The notes under the pieces: model-generated | The model's input: only the letters and a program-made list of their open reading frames with translations | The model's database searches: none | What the model was told of the DNA's origin: nothing | In this document: positions 17,631 through 26,611 of the stretch, piece by piece | Position numbering within the stretch: position 1 is the stretch's first letter | Layout: every line of letters starts with the position of its first letter | Virus record (IMG/VR): IMGVR_UViG_3300027976_003308 | Span: 1-64,000 of that record | Strand: one strand, 5' to 3' | Length of the DNA stretch: 64,000 nt | Source of the DNA: a virus | Program-made: the position numbers and the translations under genes

Positions 17631-18542
17631 TTAGCGACCCCCAGACTTGTTAGCAACAAACGCTACAAACAAAACAAGCACAATAACAAAAGAGAAGATA
17701 GACATAATTAAAAATGTAAAACCACCTTTTTCCACATTTGCTGGATTAGGAACAATAATTATTGTTCCGTCTTCTTGGACAACTTCTACTGGTGATTTTC
17801 GTCCGATTGGCTGATTAGAGAAAGTTGTCAATCCTTTCAAAGAAGCCAATACAAATCCTTCTGGCAATTCAGAAATCTCTTTGAATGATTCATCGGAAGC
17901 ATCTTGATTTGTTCCGAATCCAACTTCAGCGACAGATTTCGTAATCGCCTTGCTCAATGATTCTGGATCATCACCACGCATGTAAATTCCATTTATTTGA
18001 GTTGCCAAAGCATGATCTTCGGCGATATCCAAACCAATGGCATCAACGGCAATTGATCTATTCAAAATATCTTTCAGCACACCGGGCTTTTCACTGTCAT
18101 CCCCAAAAAAACTATCTTCATTCAGATAGTTGTCGCTGGCAGCACCATCAGTTACGACCAGCAACTTATAACTTCCGATGTTTCCTTGTTTCTCACGTTC
18201 CTCCAAAAGTCTGGTCGCACCATCACTTATGAATTGGTACAGAGGAGTACCGCCACTTGGACTTGTTGAACGGATTGCCGTCACTAACTCTTCACGATCA
18301 ACATTTTGAATATCATAAACCCATCCATTGAAAGTCAGAATTCCAACTTTTGTTGTAGAAGGAATCTTTGACAAAACACCAATTAAAGCATCTTGTGCGA
18401 CATTCATGCGTGTTTTGTCAACACTTCTCATTTTGTCTTCCATGCTGCCGGATGTATCAATCACAATAACGATATAATCATCAGCAACAACGGTTCTCGT
18501 AAAGGCGAGAGTCAACAGAACAAATGTAATGAACTTATTCAT
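17631..18542 (-). CDS. Membrane-anchored von Willebrand factor A protein
   Basis: 303 aa with an N-terminal signal peptide (MNKFITFVLLTLAFTRTVVA), a vWA domain and a C-terminal membrane helix (IMSIFSFVIVLVLFVAFV). The MIDAS metal site is intact: VIDTSGSM near residue 28, a threonine-bearing loop (SPSGGTPLY) and VVTDGAASDN near residue 130. vWA domains bind protein partners through a chelated divalent ion. The stop is one base before the next gene's ATG, so it is coupled to the binding protein-OmpA fusion. The SD AAGGAA precedes its ATG. Confidence 0.85.
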   Translation of the reverse strand: MNKFITFVLLTLAFTRTVVADDYIVIVIDTSGSMEDKMRSVDKTRMNVAQDALIGVLSKIPSTTKVGILTFNGWVYDIQNVDREELVTAIRSTSPSGGTPLYQFISDGATRLLEEREKQGNIGSYKLLVVTDGAASDNYLNEDSFFGDDSEKPGVLKDILNRSIAVDAIGLDIAEDHALATQINGIYMRGDDPESLSKAITKSVAEVGFGTNQDASDESFKEISELPEGFVLASLKGLTTFSNQPIGRKSPVEVVQEDGTIIIVPNPANVEKGGFTFLIMSIFSFVIVLVLFVAFVANKSGGR

Positions 18543-18544
18543 AA

Positions 18545-18922
18545 TTATTCCTTTTCAGCTTTAATGACATCGGTGATGAAATACTCCGTAGAACCTTTCC
18601 AGCTTTGCTGGAATAATTGCTGACGGTACTTTAATGTCCAGTATCCGCCTATACGTTGTGATTTTTGAATCTTTTCCACGATTGCTTGATCATCTACAGA
18701 AAATGTCCATGTTGTTGATTTTCCGCCAACTTCCAATCCGCCCATATTCAGTTCGCCTTCCCAAGTCTTTACAATAAGACCTTTGTGGCTGAACTTAGTA
18801 ATAGTTCCTGTTCGCTCTCCATCAGAGTAAGTAATGCTGCCAATTGAAAGGCACCCTTTTACACACACCAACAGAAACAGCAACACTCCAATTCCATAGA
18901 GAATATACTTTTTTTTCTTCAC
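18545..18922 (-). CDS. Small anchored protein of unknown family
   Basis: 125 aa from a GTG at 18922 with GGAG upstream. The first 25 residues form a membrane helix (YILYGIGVLLFLLVCVKGCL), with a cysteine that could be lipidated. The rest contains a conserved-looking TGTITKFSHKGLIVKTWEGE segment. I have seen similar short membrane proteins in bacteria, but they have no assigned function. It ends two bases before the vWA gene starts, so it belongs to the same operon. Confidence 0.6.
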   Translation of the reverse strand: MKKKKYILYGIGVLLFLLVCVKGCLSIGSITYSDGERTGTITKFSHKGLIVKTWEGELNMGGLEVGGKSTTWTFSVDDQAIVEKIQKSQRIGGYWTLKYRQQLFQQSWKGSTEYFITDVIKAEKE

Positions 18923-18941
18923 TTGATTGCTCCAAAAAATA

Positions 18942-18992
18942 CACCTCTACACCGGTCTCTCATTGACGGACAAGAGTGTCGGTATAGAGGTG
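18942..18992 (-). terminator. Rho-independent terminator
   Basis: A 13-bp stem (cacctctacaccg with cggtatagaggtg, including one G-U pair in the minus-strand RNA) followed on the minus strand by GTATTTTTTGG. It separates the binding protein-OmpA gene (19005-20846) from the rest of the cassette. Confidence 0.8.
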
Positions 18993-19004
18993 GGAAGATA
19001 ACTG

Positions 19005-20846
19005 CTACTTGTCAAAATTGAAGTCGTCAGCGGAAATTGCTTCTGCCTTTACCCGAACCACTCGGAAGACGACTCGCATGTTCTCTTGTGCTTGCTGCAT
19101 GTTTCTTGGACGAGCATTGACAGGCGAAGAAATTCCAACGCCATTCGGCAAAGACTGAGAAATATCAAACTGGATTTTGCTTTCTTTAGCAAAATCTTCA
19201 ATTGCCTTTTTAACAGACTCTGCACGAGAGCGACTCAATGTCAGTGCGGCTGCTACAGTGATCTTTGGGTCAGGGATTTCAACAATCTGACCACCGTTAT
19301 CTTTGCGTTTTTGACCAGCAAGATTTTCGTTTTGAATGGCTTGAACTACAGAACCAGTATCAGCCAAATCAAGATTCTGACCACGGAACTTGTAATTTCC
19401 AGATTCGCCGGTAATTAATCCTTTGGCTTTAGACGCCCAAAAGAAATGTTGTAATGCCAAAGTTGGATCAGAATGTCCTTCAATTATAACAGCCGCATTG
19501 GCAAATGTTGCTGATGATTCCAGATAACGTTTGAAATCGGCAGCATATGTTTCAGCAGGAAAAGTTGTCTGCTCTGGTTTAAACTGGATCTCAAACGAAA
19601 AGATTGTGCTGCTATCAAGGTCTTCGCCGAAGTCAGTAACTTCTGCTTTGATACGACCCTTTGAATAAACTGGTGAAACATATGGAGCTCCGACTTCTTC
19701 AGAAATCTTTTTGTAATCCCAATCAGCTTTTGAAAATCCAAGCTTTTGAGTCACATATCCCAATTGAACCGCCAAATCAAGCGTTGCTGTTTGACGTGAT
19801 GCAAAACCAGTCAAATTATTTTCATCGTTGAAGAAAATTTCGTTGCCGGGGATGCGTACAAAATTTGCATCAGACACCAGACCATGAGCATCTTCTTCAA
19901 TTGTTGGAAGAACTGCTGCTCCATAAATGGTTTGTGCCATTTTCAAAGACGCAACATATGAAGGAGATTGACCACGCCCGCTGTCGTAAGCTTCTTTGCC
20001 TTTCATCAGTTCTTCTGTGGCTTTAAGATAGCCGACAACAAATTTTTCAACATCATTCTTGTTGCTGGCAAAATAATCGCTGCGAACAATATAAACATCC
20101 GCAATCGAACGACTCATAGATGCAGTTGAATTCACAACGTGAGCACCTTTGATTGTTCCTTCGCTTCCAGAACCAACAGATTCAAGTCCAGAAGTTAAAC
20201 CAATCATATCAGGAGAAATAACACAGCAGGCATCAATACTTTGATCTTTTCGAAACATTGCCGCTGGGCTTTCTTCGCCAGTCAAATTTTTAACCCAAAC
20301 CACAGTAATGTCAGACCATTGCAAAGCCGCCGCTTTGAGAGAATCATCAATAAGTCCTATGTGTGGTCCGCCTTGTTGAAGGCAAATCTTTTTTCCTTTG
20401 AGATCATTGATTGTTTTAATACCTTCACGAGAAACAAGATGATCTCCAAGGCTCCACGTAAGCTGCATAATCATTACAGGTTTTGTACGAGCATCCTTGT
20501 TCATTATTTCAGATGCCAAGGACACCATATGGTATGTGCCACGAAGATATGGACTTTTGCCTGAGATATAGTCTCGCACTTGTTGTTGAAAATCATCGCC
20601 GGGGACCAGCTTGAAATTCAATCCTGATTTTCCATAAATGGAATTAGGATTTGTAATCAGTCCCCCGTTGGCAACGAACGTAGAAACATCGCCGCCCCAT
20701 GTGATGAACGGAACTTGTACAATTGGATCAGGCGACACTGGTCCTGTATCAACTTTGCCAACCAAAGATTCAAATGTTTGTTGCTGAGCTTGTACGGTCG
20801 AAACGACCATCACAAGAATAGCCGCCAGAGTTAAACGCAATTTCAT
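19005..20846 (-). CDS. Secreted binding protein fused to OmpA-like domain
   Basis: About 613 aa from ATG 20846, chosen for the SD AGGAG. A cleavable signal peptide is visible (MKLRLTLAAILVMVVSTVQA). Residues about 30-370 resemble a NitT/TauT-type binding protein (INDLKGKKICLQQGGPHIGL, SMSRSIADVYIVRSDYFA). The C-terminal 200 residues look OmpA-like: FSFEIQFKPEQTTFPAET, VIIEGHSDPT and LSRSRAESVKKAIEDFA. Unlike the paralogue at 16079, it should be released into the periplasm and bind the wall. Having soluble and anchored versions side by side suggests a ligand-sensing pair. Confidence 0.78.
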   Translation of the reverse strand: MKLRLTLAAILVMVVSTVQAQQQTFESLVGKVDTGPVSPDPIVQVPFITWGGDVSTFVANGGLITNPNSIYGKSGLNFKLVPGDDFQQQVRDYISGKSPYLRGTYHMVSLASEIMNKDARTKPVMIMQLTWSLGDHLVSREGIKTINDLKGKKICLQQGGPHIGLIDDSLKAAALQWSDITVVWVKNLTGEESPAAMFRKDQSIDACCVISPDMIGLTSGLESVGSGSEGTIKGAHVVNSTASMSRSIADVYIVRSDYFASNKNDVEKFVVGYLKATEELMKGKEAYDSGRGQSPSYVASLKMAQTIYGAAVLPTIEEDAHGLVSDANFVRIPGNEIFFNDENNLTGFASRQTATLDLAVQLGYVTQKLGFSKADWDYKKISEEVGAPYVSPVYSKGRIKAEVTDFGEDLDSSTIFSFEIQFKPEQTTFPAETYAADFKRYLESSATFANAAVIIEGHSDPTLALQHFFWASKAKGLITGESGNYKFRGQNLDLADTGSVVQAIQNENLAGQKRKDNGGQIVEIPDPKITVAAALTLSRSRAESVKKAIEDFAKESKIQFDISQSLPNGVGISSPVNARPRNMQQAQENMRVVFRVVRVKAEAISADDFNFDK

Positions 20847-20856
20847 GTCATGTCTC

Positions 20857-21555
20857 CTAAAACTTTTGGTCATAATGTTGAACAACAATTCTACACAAAT
20901 CAACAAAATACAATTCTTTATGCTTCCACTTCATTCTATTTACATCTTTATGCACCCATTGGATATTGTCTTTGGTATATCCAAATTTAGAATCTTTTCT
21001 GTCTAAAGATGCAGTTCCGTTAAAACTTATAGTTGTATCTGAAAAGGTTAAATCCAAACCAGTTAGTGAACATTTTTCACCTTGTTCTAAAAACAAATCA
21101 TAAGCATATTCACGAGTGATGTCAAACAACAAGTTACGTTGTTGTGCTCCTTGAATTATTTTGTTCCAAAATGTAAAAGTTAGTGCGTCTTTTGATCTCT
21201 GAGATAGTGCAGAACATTTTCTACACTGTTTACGTTGTCCTGTTGTCAAAGCTCCATAATGGACAGTTTTTTCAACACCACATTTACAACGACACAACCA
21301 TATTGAACATTTAGTTTTTGGATCACTTTCAACACGACTTAAAACAGTCCAGTTGTTAAATTCTTTGCCAACAATATTCTTTATCCGATGAGTCCCTTTT
21401 CCTCGCATCTTCAGATCATGTTTTTTAATCCAAAAATTTACTGTATTAACAGAACATCCGATCATCAACGCAATATCAATAGTTGATTTATTTTCATCAA
21501 TATAATTTATATGAAGAAACTCTTTAGTGATTTTATATTTAGGCTTTCCTGACAT
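20857..21555 (-). CDS. HNH-type endonuclease with N-terminal HTH
   Basis: About 232 aa from ATG 21555; in-frame starts at 21570 and 21609 are possible. An HTH-like segment (TIDIALMIGCSVNTVNFWIK) is followed by zinc-type cysteine pairs (CRCKCG, CRKC) and a C-terminal HNH-like core (KCSLTGLDL, SLDRKDSKFGYTKDNIQWV, NRMKWKH). This layout is common in free-standing phage homing endonucleases. It sits between the P-loop kinase gene and the cassette operon and may be a selfish insertion. No intron is evident around it. Confidence 0.75.
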   Translation of the reverse strand: MSGKPKYKITKEFLHINYIDENKSTIDIALMIGCSVNTVNFWIKKHDLKMRGKGTHRIKNIVGKEFNNWTVLSRVESDPKTKCSIWLCRCKCGVEKTVHYGALTTGQRKQCRKCSALSQRSKDALTFTFWNKIIQGAQQRNLLFDITREYAYDLFLEQGEKCSLTGLDLTFSDTTISFNGTASLDRKDSKFGYTKDNIQWVHKDVNRMKWKHKELYFVDLCRIVVQHYDQKF

Positions 21556-21587
21556 AATCATACACTTCATGTAAATGGTGTTTTTGA

Positions 21588-22160
21588 TTATGTATGCAGT
21601 TCCTTGCAATTGTTTAATATAAAATCTGGATCTAAATTATTTTCCCATCTCCACATCATTCGTTCAATGGCAAAAAATGGAACATTGTGAATTCCCTTGC
21701 TTCCTTCAGCAAGTGTAACAGCCCAATTTTTTAGCAACTTTTTGTTTGCTCGTTTGTTTTTCAATATTTCACGTATTTCAAGCCACCGCTCTGACGTAGG
21801 CTCTTCAATACAAATTTTGTAATCCTGAAAGTGAGCATATTTTGCATATCCGCAACAAAACTCGGAAGCAACAGTATTAGTGTTGTCAATAATGATGAGC
21901 TTTTCGCCAATATCAATGGCACGGTGTGCTCGAAGTTGATTCCACTTGTGAGCATAAGCCAAAAATCTTGGGTTGAAAGAATATTCATCAGGCTTGTCAG
22001 GATAGTTGACCTGATGCCAATAATCATCAGTTGAAAAAATCAACCCTTGGATTCCATCCTTTGCAGCTTCTTCAAGCAACTGTTTTGCTCGATAACTTTT
22101 GCCTGTCCACGGAAGCCCTCTTAACACAATCAATTTTTTTTCTAATTCGTTCATATTCAT
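21588..22160 (-). CDS. P-loop nucleotide/polynucleotide kinase-like protein
   Basis: About 190 aa from ATG 22160 (MNMNELEKK), with GGA six bases upstream. An in-frame ATG at 22178 lies inside the upstream hairpin element and lacks an SD. Walker A is LRGLPWTGKSYRAKQLL (residues 9-25). FSTDDYW and LIIIDNTNT match the zeta-toxin/N4BP2/Pnk-type kinase pattern. The substrate is unknown; it could be a nucleic acid end or a small molecule. It overlaps the HNH gene region only if that gene's longer start is used. Confidence 0.65.
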   Translation of the reverse strand: MNMNELEKKLIVLRGLPWTGKSYRAKQLLEEAAKDGIQGLIFSTDDYWHQVNYPDKPDEYSFNPRFLAYAHKWNQLRAHRAIDIGEKLIIIDNTNTVASEFCCGYAKYAHFQDYKICIEEPTSERWLEIREILKNKRANKKLLKNWAVTLAEGSKGIHNVPFFAIERMMWRWENNLDPDFILNNCKELHT

Positions 22161-22171
22161 CCGTGTTCCAT

Positions 22172-22207
22172 GTGCCATAAAGCCGGGAATACCCAGCGAT
22201 CTGGGTT
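22172..22207 (-). repeat. 36-nt hairpin element, family 2 (copy 1)
   Basis: On the minus strand it contains AGATCGCTGGG, a 4-base loop, CCCGGC and ends in ATGGCAC. The stem is GCTGGG/CCCGGC. The first bases are ACCC instead of the GTGC seen in other copies. It overlaps the stop of the 22206 gene and ends 11 bases before the start codon of the kinase gene. Other copies are at 35087-35122, 44826-44860 and a half copy at 35029. Confidence 0.75.
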
Positions 22208-22685
22208 AATTGTCCTTTAAAGCTTGAAAAAGACTTTCTAAGTAACAAGTTGTGGCTTCATGAGTGCCCGGAGAAGTTTGTTCGGAGTTTCCTGCGATAT
22301 TCAACACTTCTATTCTATGGCACAAAATCCAGTCTGTAACGGTAAAAATCGGAAGAACATCATTTAAATCCACATTTAAATGAGGTTTTTTGTAATATTC
22401 TATGGCTTTCAACGTACAAATCTCGCCACGAGATTCAAAATTGTATGCAAATCGGATAGTGCCATCAGAATCCTTCACATTCTGGCGAGTACGAGGGGTA
22501 TAACTAGAGGAAGAATGGGCTGTCAATCCGTACATCTCTTTATACTGAGGTTTAAACCCTTCAAGAGTTTTGTAACCAAAAGGCATGACTCCGCCAGTTT
22601 CATATCCAAACTTCTTTGCGACCTCTAATGCCGCTAAATCAGCCCCCGACTGTGCCCCCGAGATAATTTTTTTCAAAACAATCAT
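22206..22685 (-). CDS. YpsA/molybdenum carrier-like Rossmann protein
   Basis: About 159 aa from ATG 22685, which has GGAG seven bases upstream; a longer frame to 22850 overlaps the GNAT gene and lacks an SD. It begins VLKKIISGAQSGADLAALEV, then GGVMPFGYKTLEGF, TPRTRQNVKDSDGTIRF and KAIEYYKKPHLNVDL. This matches the 'putative molybdenum carrier' family, related to SLOG/DprA-like nucleotide-binding Rossmann folds. The true ligand is unproven; SLOG relatives bind nucleotides or ADP-ribose-type molecules. Confidence 0.75.
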   Translation of the reverse strand: MIVLKKIISGAQSGADLAALEVAKKFGYETGGVMPFGYKTLEGFKPQYKEMYGLTAHSSSSYTPRTRQNVKDSDGTIRFAYNFESRGEICTLKAIEYYKKPHLNVDLNDVLPIFTVTDWILCHRIEVLNIAGNSEQTSPGTHEATTCYLESLFQALKDN

Positions 22686-22720
22686 TTCTGGCTCCAGTAA
22701 ATATTGCATCATACTTAATT

Positions 22721-23254
22721 CTACAATGGATGTAAAGCGATGAAGTTTTCTGCCAACAATCCATAAATTCCTGAATCCACATAAGATCCAAGCTTGATCA
22801 CCGATTCTTTTTTGACACCTTCTTTTTCGAACCCGGCTGAAAATGCACACTTCTGAGAAACGGTATTTGTTTCTAAGATTTCACAATTCAAACGCCAAAG
22901 ATTCAAAATCTGAAAACAGAATGTTGACCCAGCGGCGACTAATGATTTACCGAATCCATTGCCACGATGAGGCTTGAAAATATCCCATGCCACGTCCGCT
23001 GTTCGATTCACCCAATCAACACTGGAAATTTTGAATATTCCGATTTTTGAATTTTCTTTATCACAAGCCATAAGAACAAGGCTACAAGGTGAATGCACAT
23101 CTTTATCAAGAGACTCGAACCATCGAACCTGATCTTCCATTGTTGCAATTGTAATATGATGTGTTGTCTCCCAACTCTCAGATTTCAGATCTAACAACAA
23201 AGAAAGATCTTCTCTTTGCAATTTTGTTAAGTTCAATCCATTGTGCTTAAACAT
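22721..23254 (-). CDS. GNAT N-acetyltransferase (RimJ/RimL type)
   Basis: About 177 aa from ATG 23254 with AAGG upstream. Acetyl-CoA binding is shown by HRGNGFGKSLVAAG near residue 95, followed by a typical C-terminal beta strand region (LNCEILETNTVSQKCAFSAG, then F) of the RimJ-like branch. It starts three bases after the aminotransferase stop. In this pairing, known from sugar pathways, it likely acetylates the amino group made by the neighbouring DegT enzyme on a nucleotide sugar. Confidence 0.82.
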   Translation of the reverse strand: MFKHNGLNLTKLQREDLSLLLDLKSESWETTHHITIATMEDQVRWFESLDKDVHSPCSLVLMACDKENSKIGIFKISSVDWVNRTADVAWDIFKPHRGNGFGKSLVAAGSTFCFQILNLWRLNCEILETNTVSQKCAFSAGFEKEGVKKESVIKLGSYVDSGIYGLLAENFIALHPL

Positions 23255-23256
23255 TC

Positions 23257-24384
23257 TTACCAACCTTCTTTAATGCAATCGACAATATAATTTCGATCTT
23301 TATCGCTGACCCACCATCCACAAGGAATAGAAACATGTTGTGTTTGTAAATAATCCATTCCGGGCAAAAATGACCTAAAATCAGAAACACAGCTATGTTT
23401 GTCGCATCTAGCATGAACAGGACTACACATGATTCCTTTTAATTCCATCTTGGCAATAAACTCAGTTCTTCTTTCAACAAGCATTGTAAATAACCAGTAA
23501 CTTGATTCTGAATGCCGACTTTCCTCAAGCAGAGTAACGCCATAAACCGATGATAAATTTTTGTTAAAAAACGACGCATTGGATTTATGCTTAGATACAA
23601 CTTCCGACATGTGATATAGATTTTCTATGCCAATAGTAGCTCCAATATCATGAAGATGGTATTTGAAACCACTTTCTTCTATATCTTGGATGCAACGAAA
23701 AGATGCACCAGAATCTCTGTCTAATCCAAACCATCTGAGATTTTTTGCTCTTTTGTACAGAGAGGCATCAGGTGTGATTAGCAGTCCACCATCTCCTGTA
23801 GTCAAAAATTTTATAGCCTGAAAACTAAAGCAACAAAAATTTCCGCTATTGCCAATTAACCGATTTTTATATTTAGAGTCCCAGCAATGAGCACAATCTT
23901 CAATGATATGAAGATCTTTTTGATAAGTTTCTTTATATCTCTTTTTGATCCTTGACAATTCATCAATGTCAACAGGAGTTCCGCCCCAATGAACCACCAT
24001 CACAGCCCTTGTATTAGGGCCAAGTTTTCTCTCAACATCAACCAAATCAATGTTACATGTTTTTGGATCAACATCAGCCCATCTGACCTTACAACCATTT
24101 GCTATAATCGCAGATATTGACGCAAAACATGTCAATGGAGTAACAATGATTTCATCGCTATTAGAAAATCCATTTTCCGGCTTTATCAAATGAACAGCTA
24201 ATTGCAAGGCTGAAGTTCCAGAATTAACTGTCACAACATAGTCATTATTGAAATGTCTCTTTAATAACCTCTCAAATTCATCAACTTTTGGACCTTGCCC
24301 AATATACCCAGATTTAAGAATTTCCCCTGTTTCTTTAGCGGCGGTATCAGCCATGAAAACTTTAAACAATGGAATGTTTGTCAT
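23257..24384 (-). CDS. DegT/DnrJ/EryC1-type sugar aminotransferase
   Basis: 375 aa, the full length of the family. Visible features are the N-terminal GYIGQGPKVDEFERLL, the PLP pocket TVNSGTSALQLAVHL, VVHWGGTPVDIDEL, EDCAHCWDS and the Schiff-base lysine in FQAIKFLTTGDGG. These enzymes transfer an amino group from glutamate to a keto nucleotide sugar. The ATG lies inside the 3' end of the Q/S-rich gene. With the GNAT gene it forms an amino-sugar module for surface glycan or DNA/protein decoration. Confidence 0.88.
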   Translation of the reverse strand: MTNIPLFKVFMADTAAKETGEILKSGYIGQGPKVDEFERLLKRHFNNDYVVTVNSGTSALQLAVHLIKPENGFSNSDEIIVTPLTCFASISAIIANGCKVRWADVDPKTCNIDLVDVERKLGPNTRAVMVVHWGGTPVDIDELSRIKKRYKETYQKDLHIIEDCAHCWDSKYKNRLIGNSGNFCCFSFQAIKFLTTGDGGLLITPDASLYKRAKNLRWFGLDRDSGASFRCIQDIEESGFKYHLHDIGATIGIENLYHMSEVVSKHKSNASFFNKNLSSVYGVTLLEESRHSESSYWLFTMLVERRTEFIAKMELKGIMCSPVHARCDKHSCVSDFRSFLPGMDYLQTQHVSIPCGWWVSDKDRNYIVDCIKEGW

Positions 24385-26569
24385 GTTTTTTCGTACCTTT
24401 CGACTGAGAATCTTGTTGTGACTGAGAATCTTGTTGTGACTGAGAATCTTGTTGTGACTGAGCTTGTTGTTGTGACTGAGCTTGTTGTGACTGAGCTTGT
24501 TGTTGTGACTGAGCTTGTTGTTGTGACTGAGCTTGTTGTGACTGAGAATCTTGTTGTGAATTCCAGAACCCAGTGGAGTTCCAGTTACCAGTTTGCTGAG
24601 GCTGCCACTGTTGCTGATTCATGATCGACCTGTAAAAATTTTTGCTCCAATTCATGTATATCTGATGTATCATACTCTCAAATTTAGGGAAGCTCTTATC
24701 TAAAAACTTAACGAAATTAATTGCTTCTTCAACATGTTCATCATCTGAGAATGTCTCGAATTTAAGCGTCATATACATTAATAATGGTTGTCCTTGTTCC
24801 CATATTCTCTGACTTGACTTCAGTTCGATCTCAGGTTTGATATGCAGTTCAAATGGTTTTTTATGGTCATTCGCATCTGGAAAGAGCGATAATTGTTGTT
24901 TCTGATTGACAAAAACTCTATTCGCCCACGCTTTGATTTGTTGTGTGACTGTGTTTTTGAATTGATCTTGCCAATGTGGATATTCGTGTTGAGGGGCAGC
25001 GCCAGATTTTGGTGTTGGCGGCGATGGTAGTTCCATTGGTTGCTTGAGTGCTATTGAGATTTCTGGGCTTTCGCCTTGCCATTCAAAGTTTTGGAATATA
25101 TGTTCTTCATCAGTCTTGTCGTCATCCAGATTAATTTCTGAGACTTTATTTGCAGTTGCTAATCCGAGTTCGACCAATTTGTGATACAAGCTGGCTGTGA
25201 GTTCATCTTTCCTGCCGTCAATATCGCTGAGTTTGTGTCTGAGGAAGTTTCTAAAACCATCTGGCGTGGCATCGTCGTCATCAGAATAAATGTCGATACG
25301 CACTCCGTCATCAAGTAATTTAATTTCATTGACATTATAGATGTCGTTTTCTCTGGCCCATTTTTTGAGACCTTCATCGAGTTGTCGTCGCTTAGATTTT
25401 GGGTCCCATTTATCTGCTTCATCTGGTGGTGTCAGAAGTAGTTCTTCTGGAATTTTGATGTATGCAGTGCCGCTGAAATCAACATATGGTTGACCTTCGG
25501 AGTCGTGTACTTCTACATAAAAGGAACAAATAGTGAATTTATCTCTGTATTCTTGTTCAATTATTTCGACTTCTTCTTCGTATTGGTCAAACATTCCTTG
25601 TCCTTCATCCTCGCCGCCGTAATCAGCATCTCCAGTATCGAGTTCATCGTCAAATAGATAGTTAAATAAACGGCTTCCTCTTGTGTCTTGGTAGCTGCCG
25701 CCCATTAATCGGAAATCCTTCATACGGACTCTTTGACCTTTTAGAATATCTTGTTGAGACTGTAATGCCCAATCTCTTACGCTATCGGCTAGTCCGGGGA
25801 ATTTTTCTCCATAAACGACATTTTCGGGAACTGCGAGATCATATCCATCTTCTTTATGAACGAATTTGCGTAGTCTCACTCTGGACATGGGGTTTACGCC
25901 ACTGACTCCCCGTCTTTTATCTGAAAAGATTTCTGGCTCTTGGAGGTCAATGCCAGCTAGATCATCTTTTCTAACGACGTAAGCTACTGCCCCACCACCT
26001 TTAGCGTCAGCTAAGGCACATTGAAAATATTCACGACTTGGAGAATGACATGATGTCCATCCGTCATGATCTGACATGCGAGCAATATCAACAGGATTGC
26101 GAGATACAACTATTGAGTATTGGTGAGTGCTTTGTGTTCTTTGAAGTTCTGGCACCGGTTCACCGCTACGGTTCCACCAAATCTTTTCTTCTGATGAGAA
26201 CGGAGAGTTTTTGTTTAATACGAATTTACCTAAGCGATTAGCACGTTGTCCATTGCTCACTGTACCTGTTTTGAAGTCGATAGTGAGTCCAGCGTTTTTG
26301 ATTTTATCTAAAATTCCTGTTGCGTTTGGATCAGCGGTGAATGGAATGACTTTCCGGGTGATTGACTCATCATTTTCAGCAGGAAATAGTCCATGAAATG
26401 GCAGTTCGTCTGGATTTTCATCTTTCCACGATTCCAATTCCCTGACAATATCCTTAGTAACTTCAGACATAAGCCATGATCGGAACGTATCGGCGTTATA
26501 GTCCCATTGCAGCTTGAGTGCTGGCGGATTTTCTGATTTAACAATTTGGTGGAATTCGTAGAATCTCAT
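24362..26569 (-). CDS. Large hypothetical protein with Q/S-rich repeat tail
   Basis: 735 aa, soluble and acidic. The N-terminal MRFYEFHQIVKSEN loosely resembles the short F-x-x-F start found in several nearby proteins. A WTSCHSPSREYFQCALADA segment near residue 190 and an acidic patch (DDELDTGDADYGGEDEG) stand out. The last 65 residues are low-complexity QQDSQSQQAQ-type repeats. No known enzyme motif was recognised. The tail is probably unstructured. Confidence 0.7.
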   Translation of the reverse strand: MRFYEFHQIVKSENPPALKLQWDYNADTFRSWLMSEVTKDIVRELESWKDENPDELPFHGLFPAENDESITRKVIPFTADPNATGILDKIKNAGLTIDFKTGTVSNGQRANRLGKFVLNKNSPFSSEEKIWWNRSGEPVPELQRTQSTHQYSIVVSRNPVDIARMSDHDGWTSCHSPSREYFQCALADAKGGGAVAYVVRKDDLAGIDLQEPEIFSDKRRGVSGVNPMSRVRLRKFVHKEDGYDLAVPENVVYGEKFPGLADSVRDWALQSQQDILKGQRVRMKDFRLMGGSYQDTRGSRLFNYLFDDELDTGDADYGGEDEGQGMFDQYEEEVEIIEQEYRDKFTICSFYVEVHDSEGQPYVDFSGTAYIKIPEELLLTPPDEADKWDPKSKRRQLDEGLKKWARENDIYNVNEIKLLDDGVRIDIYSDDDDATPDGFRNFLRHKLSDIDGRKDELTASLYHKLVELGLATANKVSEINLDDDKTDEEHIFQNFEWQGESPEISIALKQPMELPSPPTPKSGAAPQHEYPHWQDQFKNTVTQQIKAWANRVFVNQKQQLSLFPDANDHKKPFELHIKPEIELKSSQRIWEQGQPLLMYMTLKFETFSDDEHVEEAINFVKFLDKSFPKFESMIHQIYMNWSKNFYRSIMNQQQWQPQQTGNWNSTGFWNSQQDSQSQQAQSQQQAQSQQQAQSQQAQSQQQAQSQQDSQSQQDSQSQQDSQSKGTKKHDKHSIV
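24402..24558. repeat. Tandem repeats coding for Q/S-rich tail
   Basis: Variants of tgactgagaatcttgttg and tgactgagcttgttgt are repeated about nine times. On the minus strand they encode QQDSQS, QQAQS and QQQAQS units in frame. Units mix 15-bp and 18-bp lengths, which is typical of slippage. Confidence 0.9.
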
Positions 26570-26611
26570 GCCTTTATTTTAACCCCTGTCTGGCGTTGTC
26601 ATTATTTTTCC

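Noticed and set aside
20857-21555. HNH gene considered as part of an intron or intein
   Set aside because: Neighbouring genes are complete and no intron-like splice structure was seen, so it is treated as free-standing.
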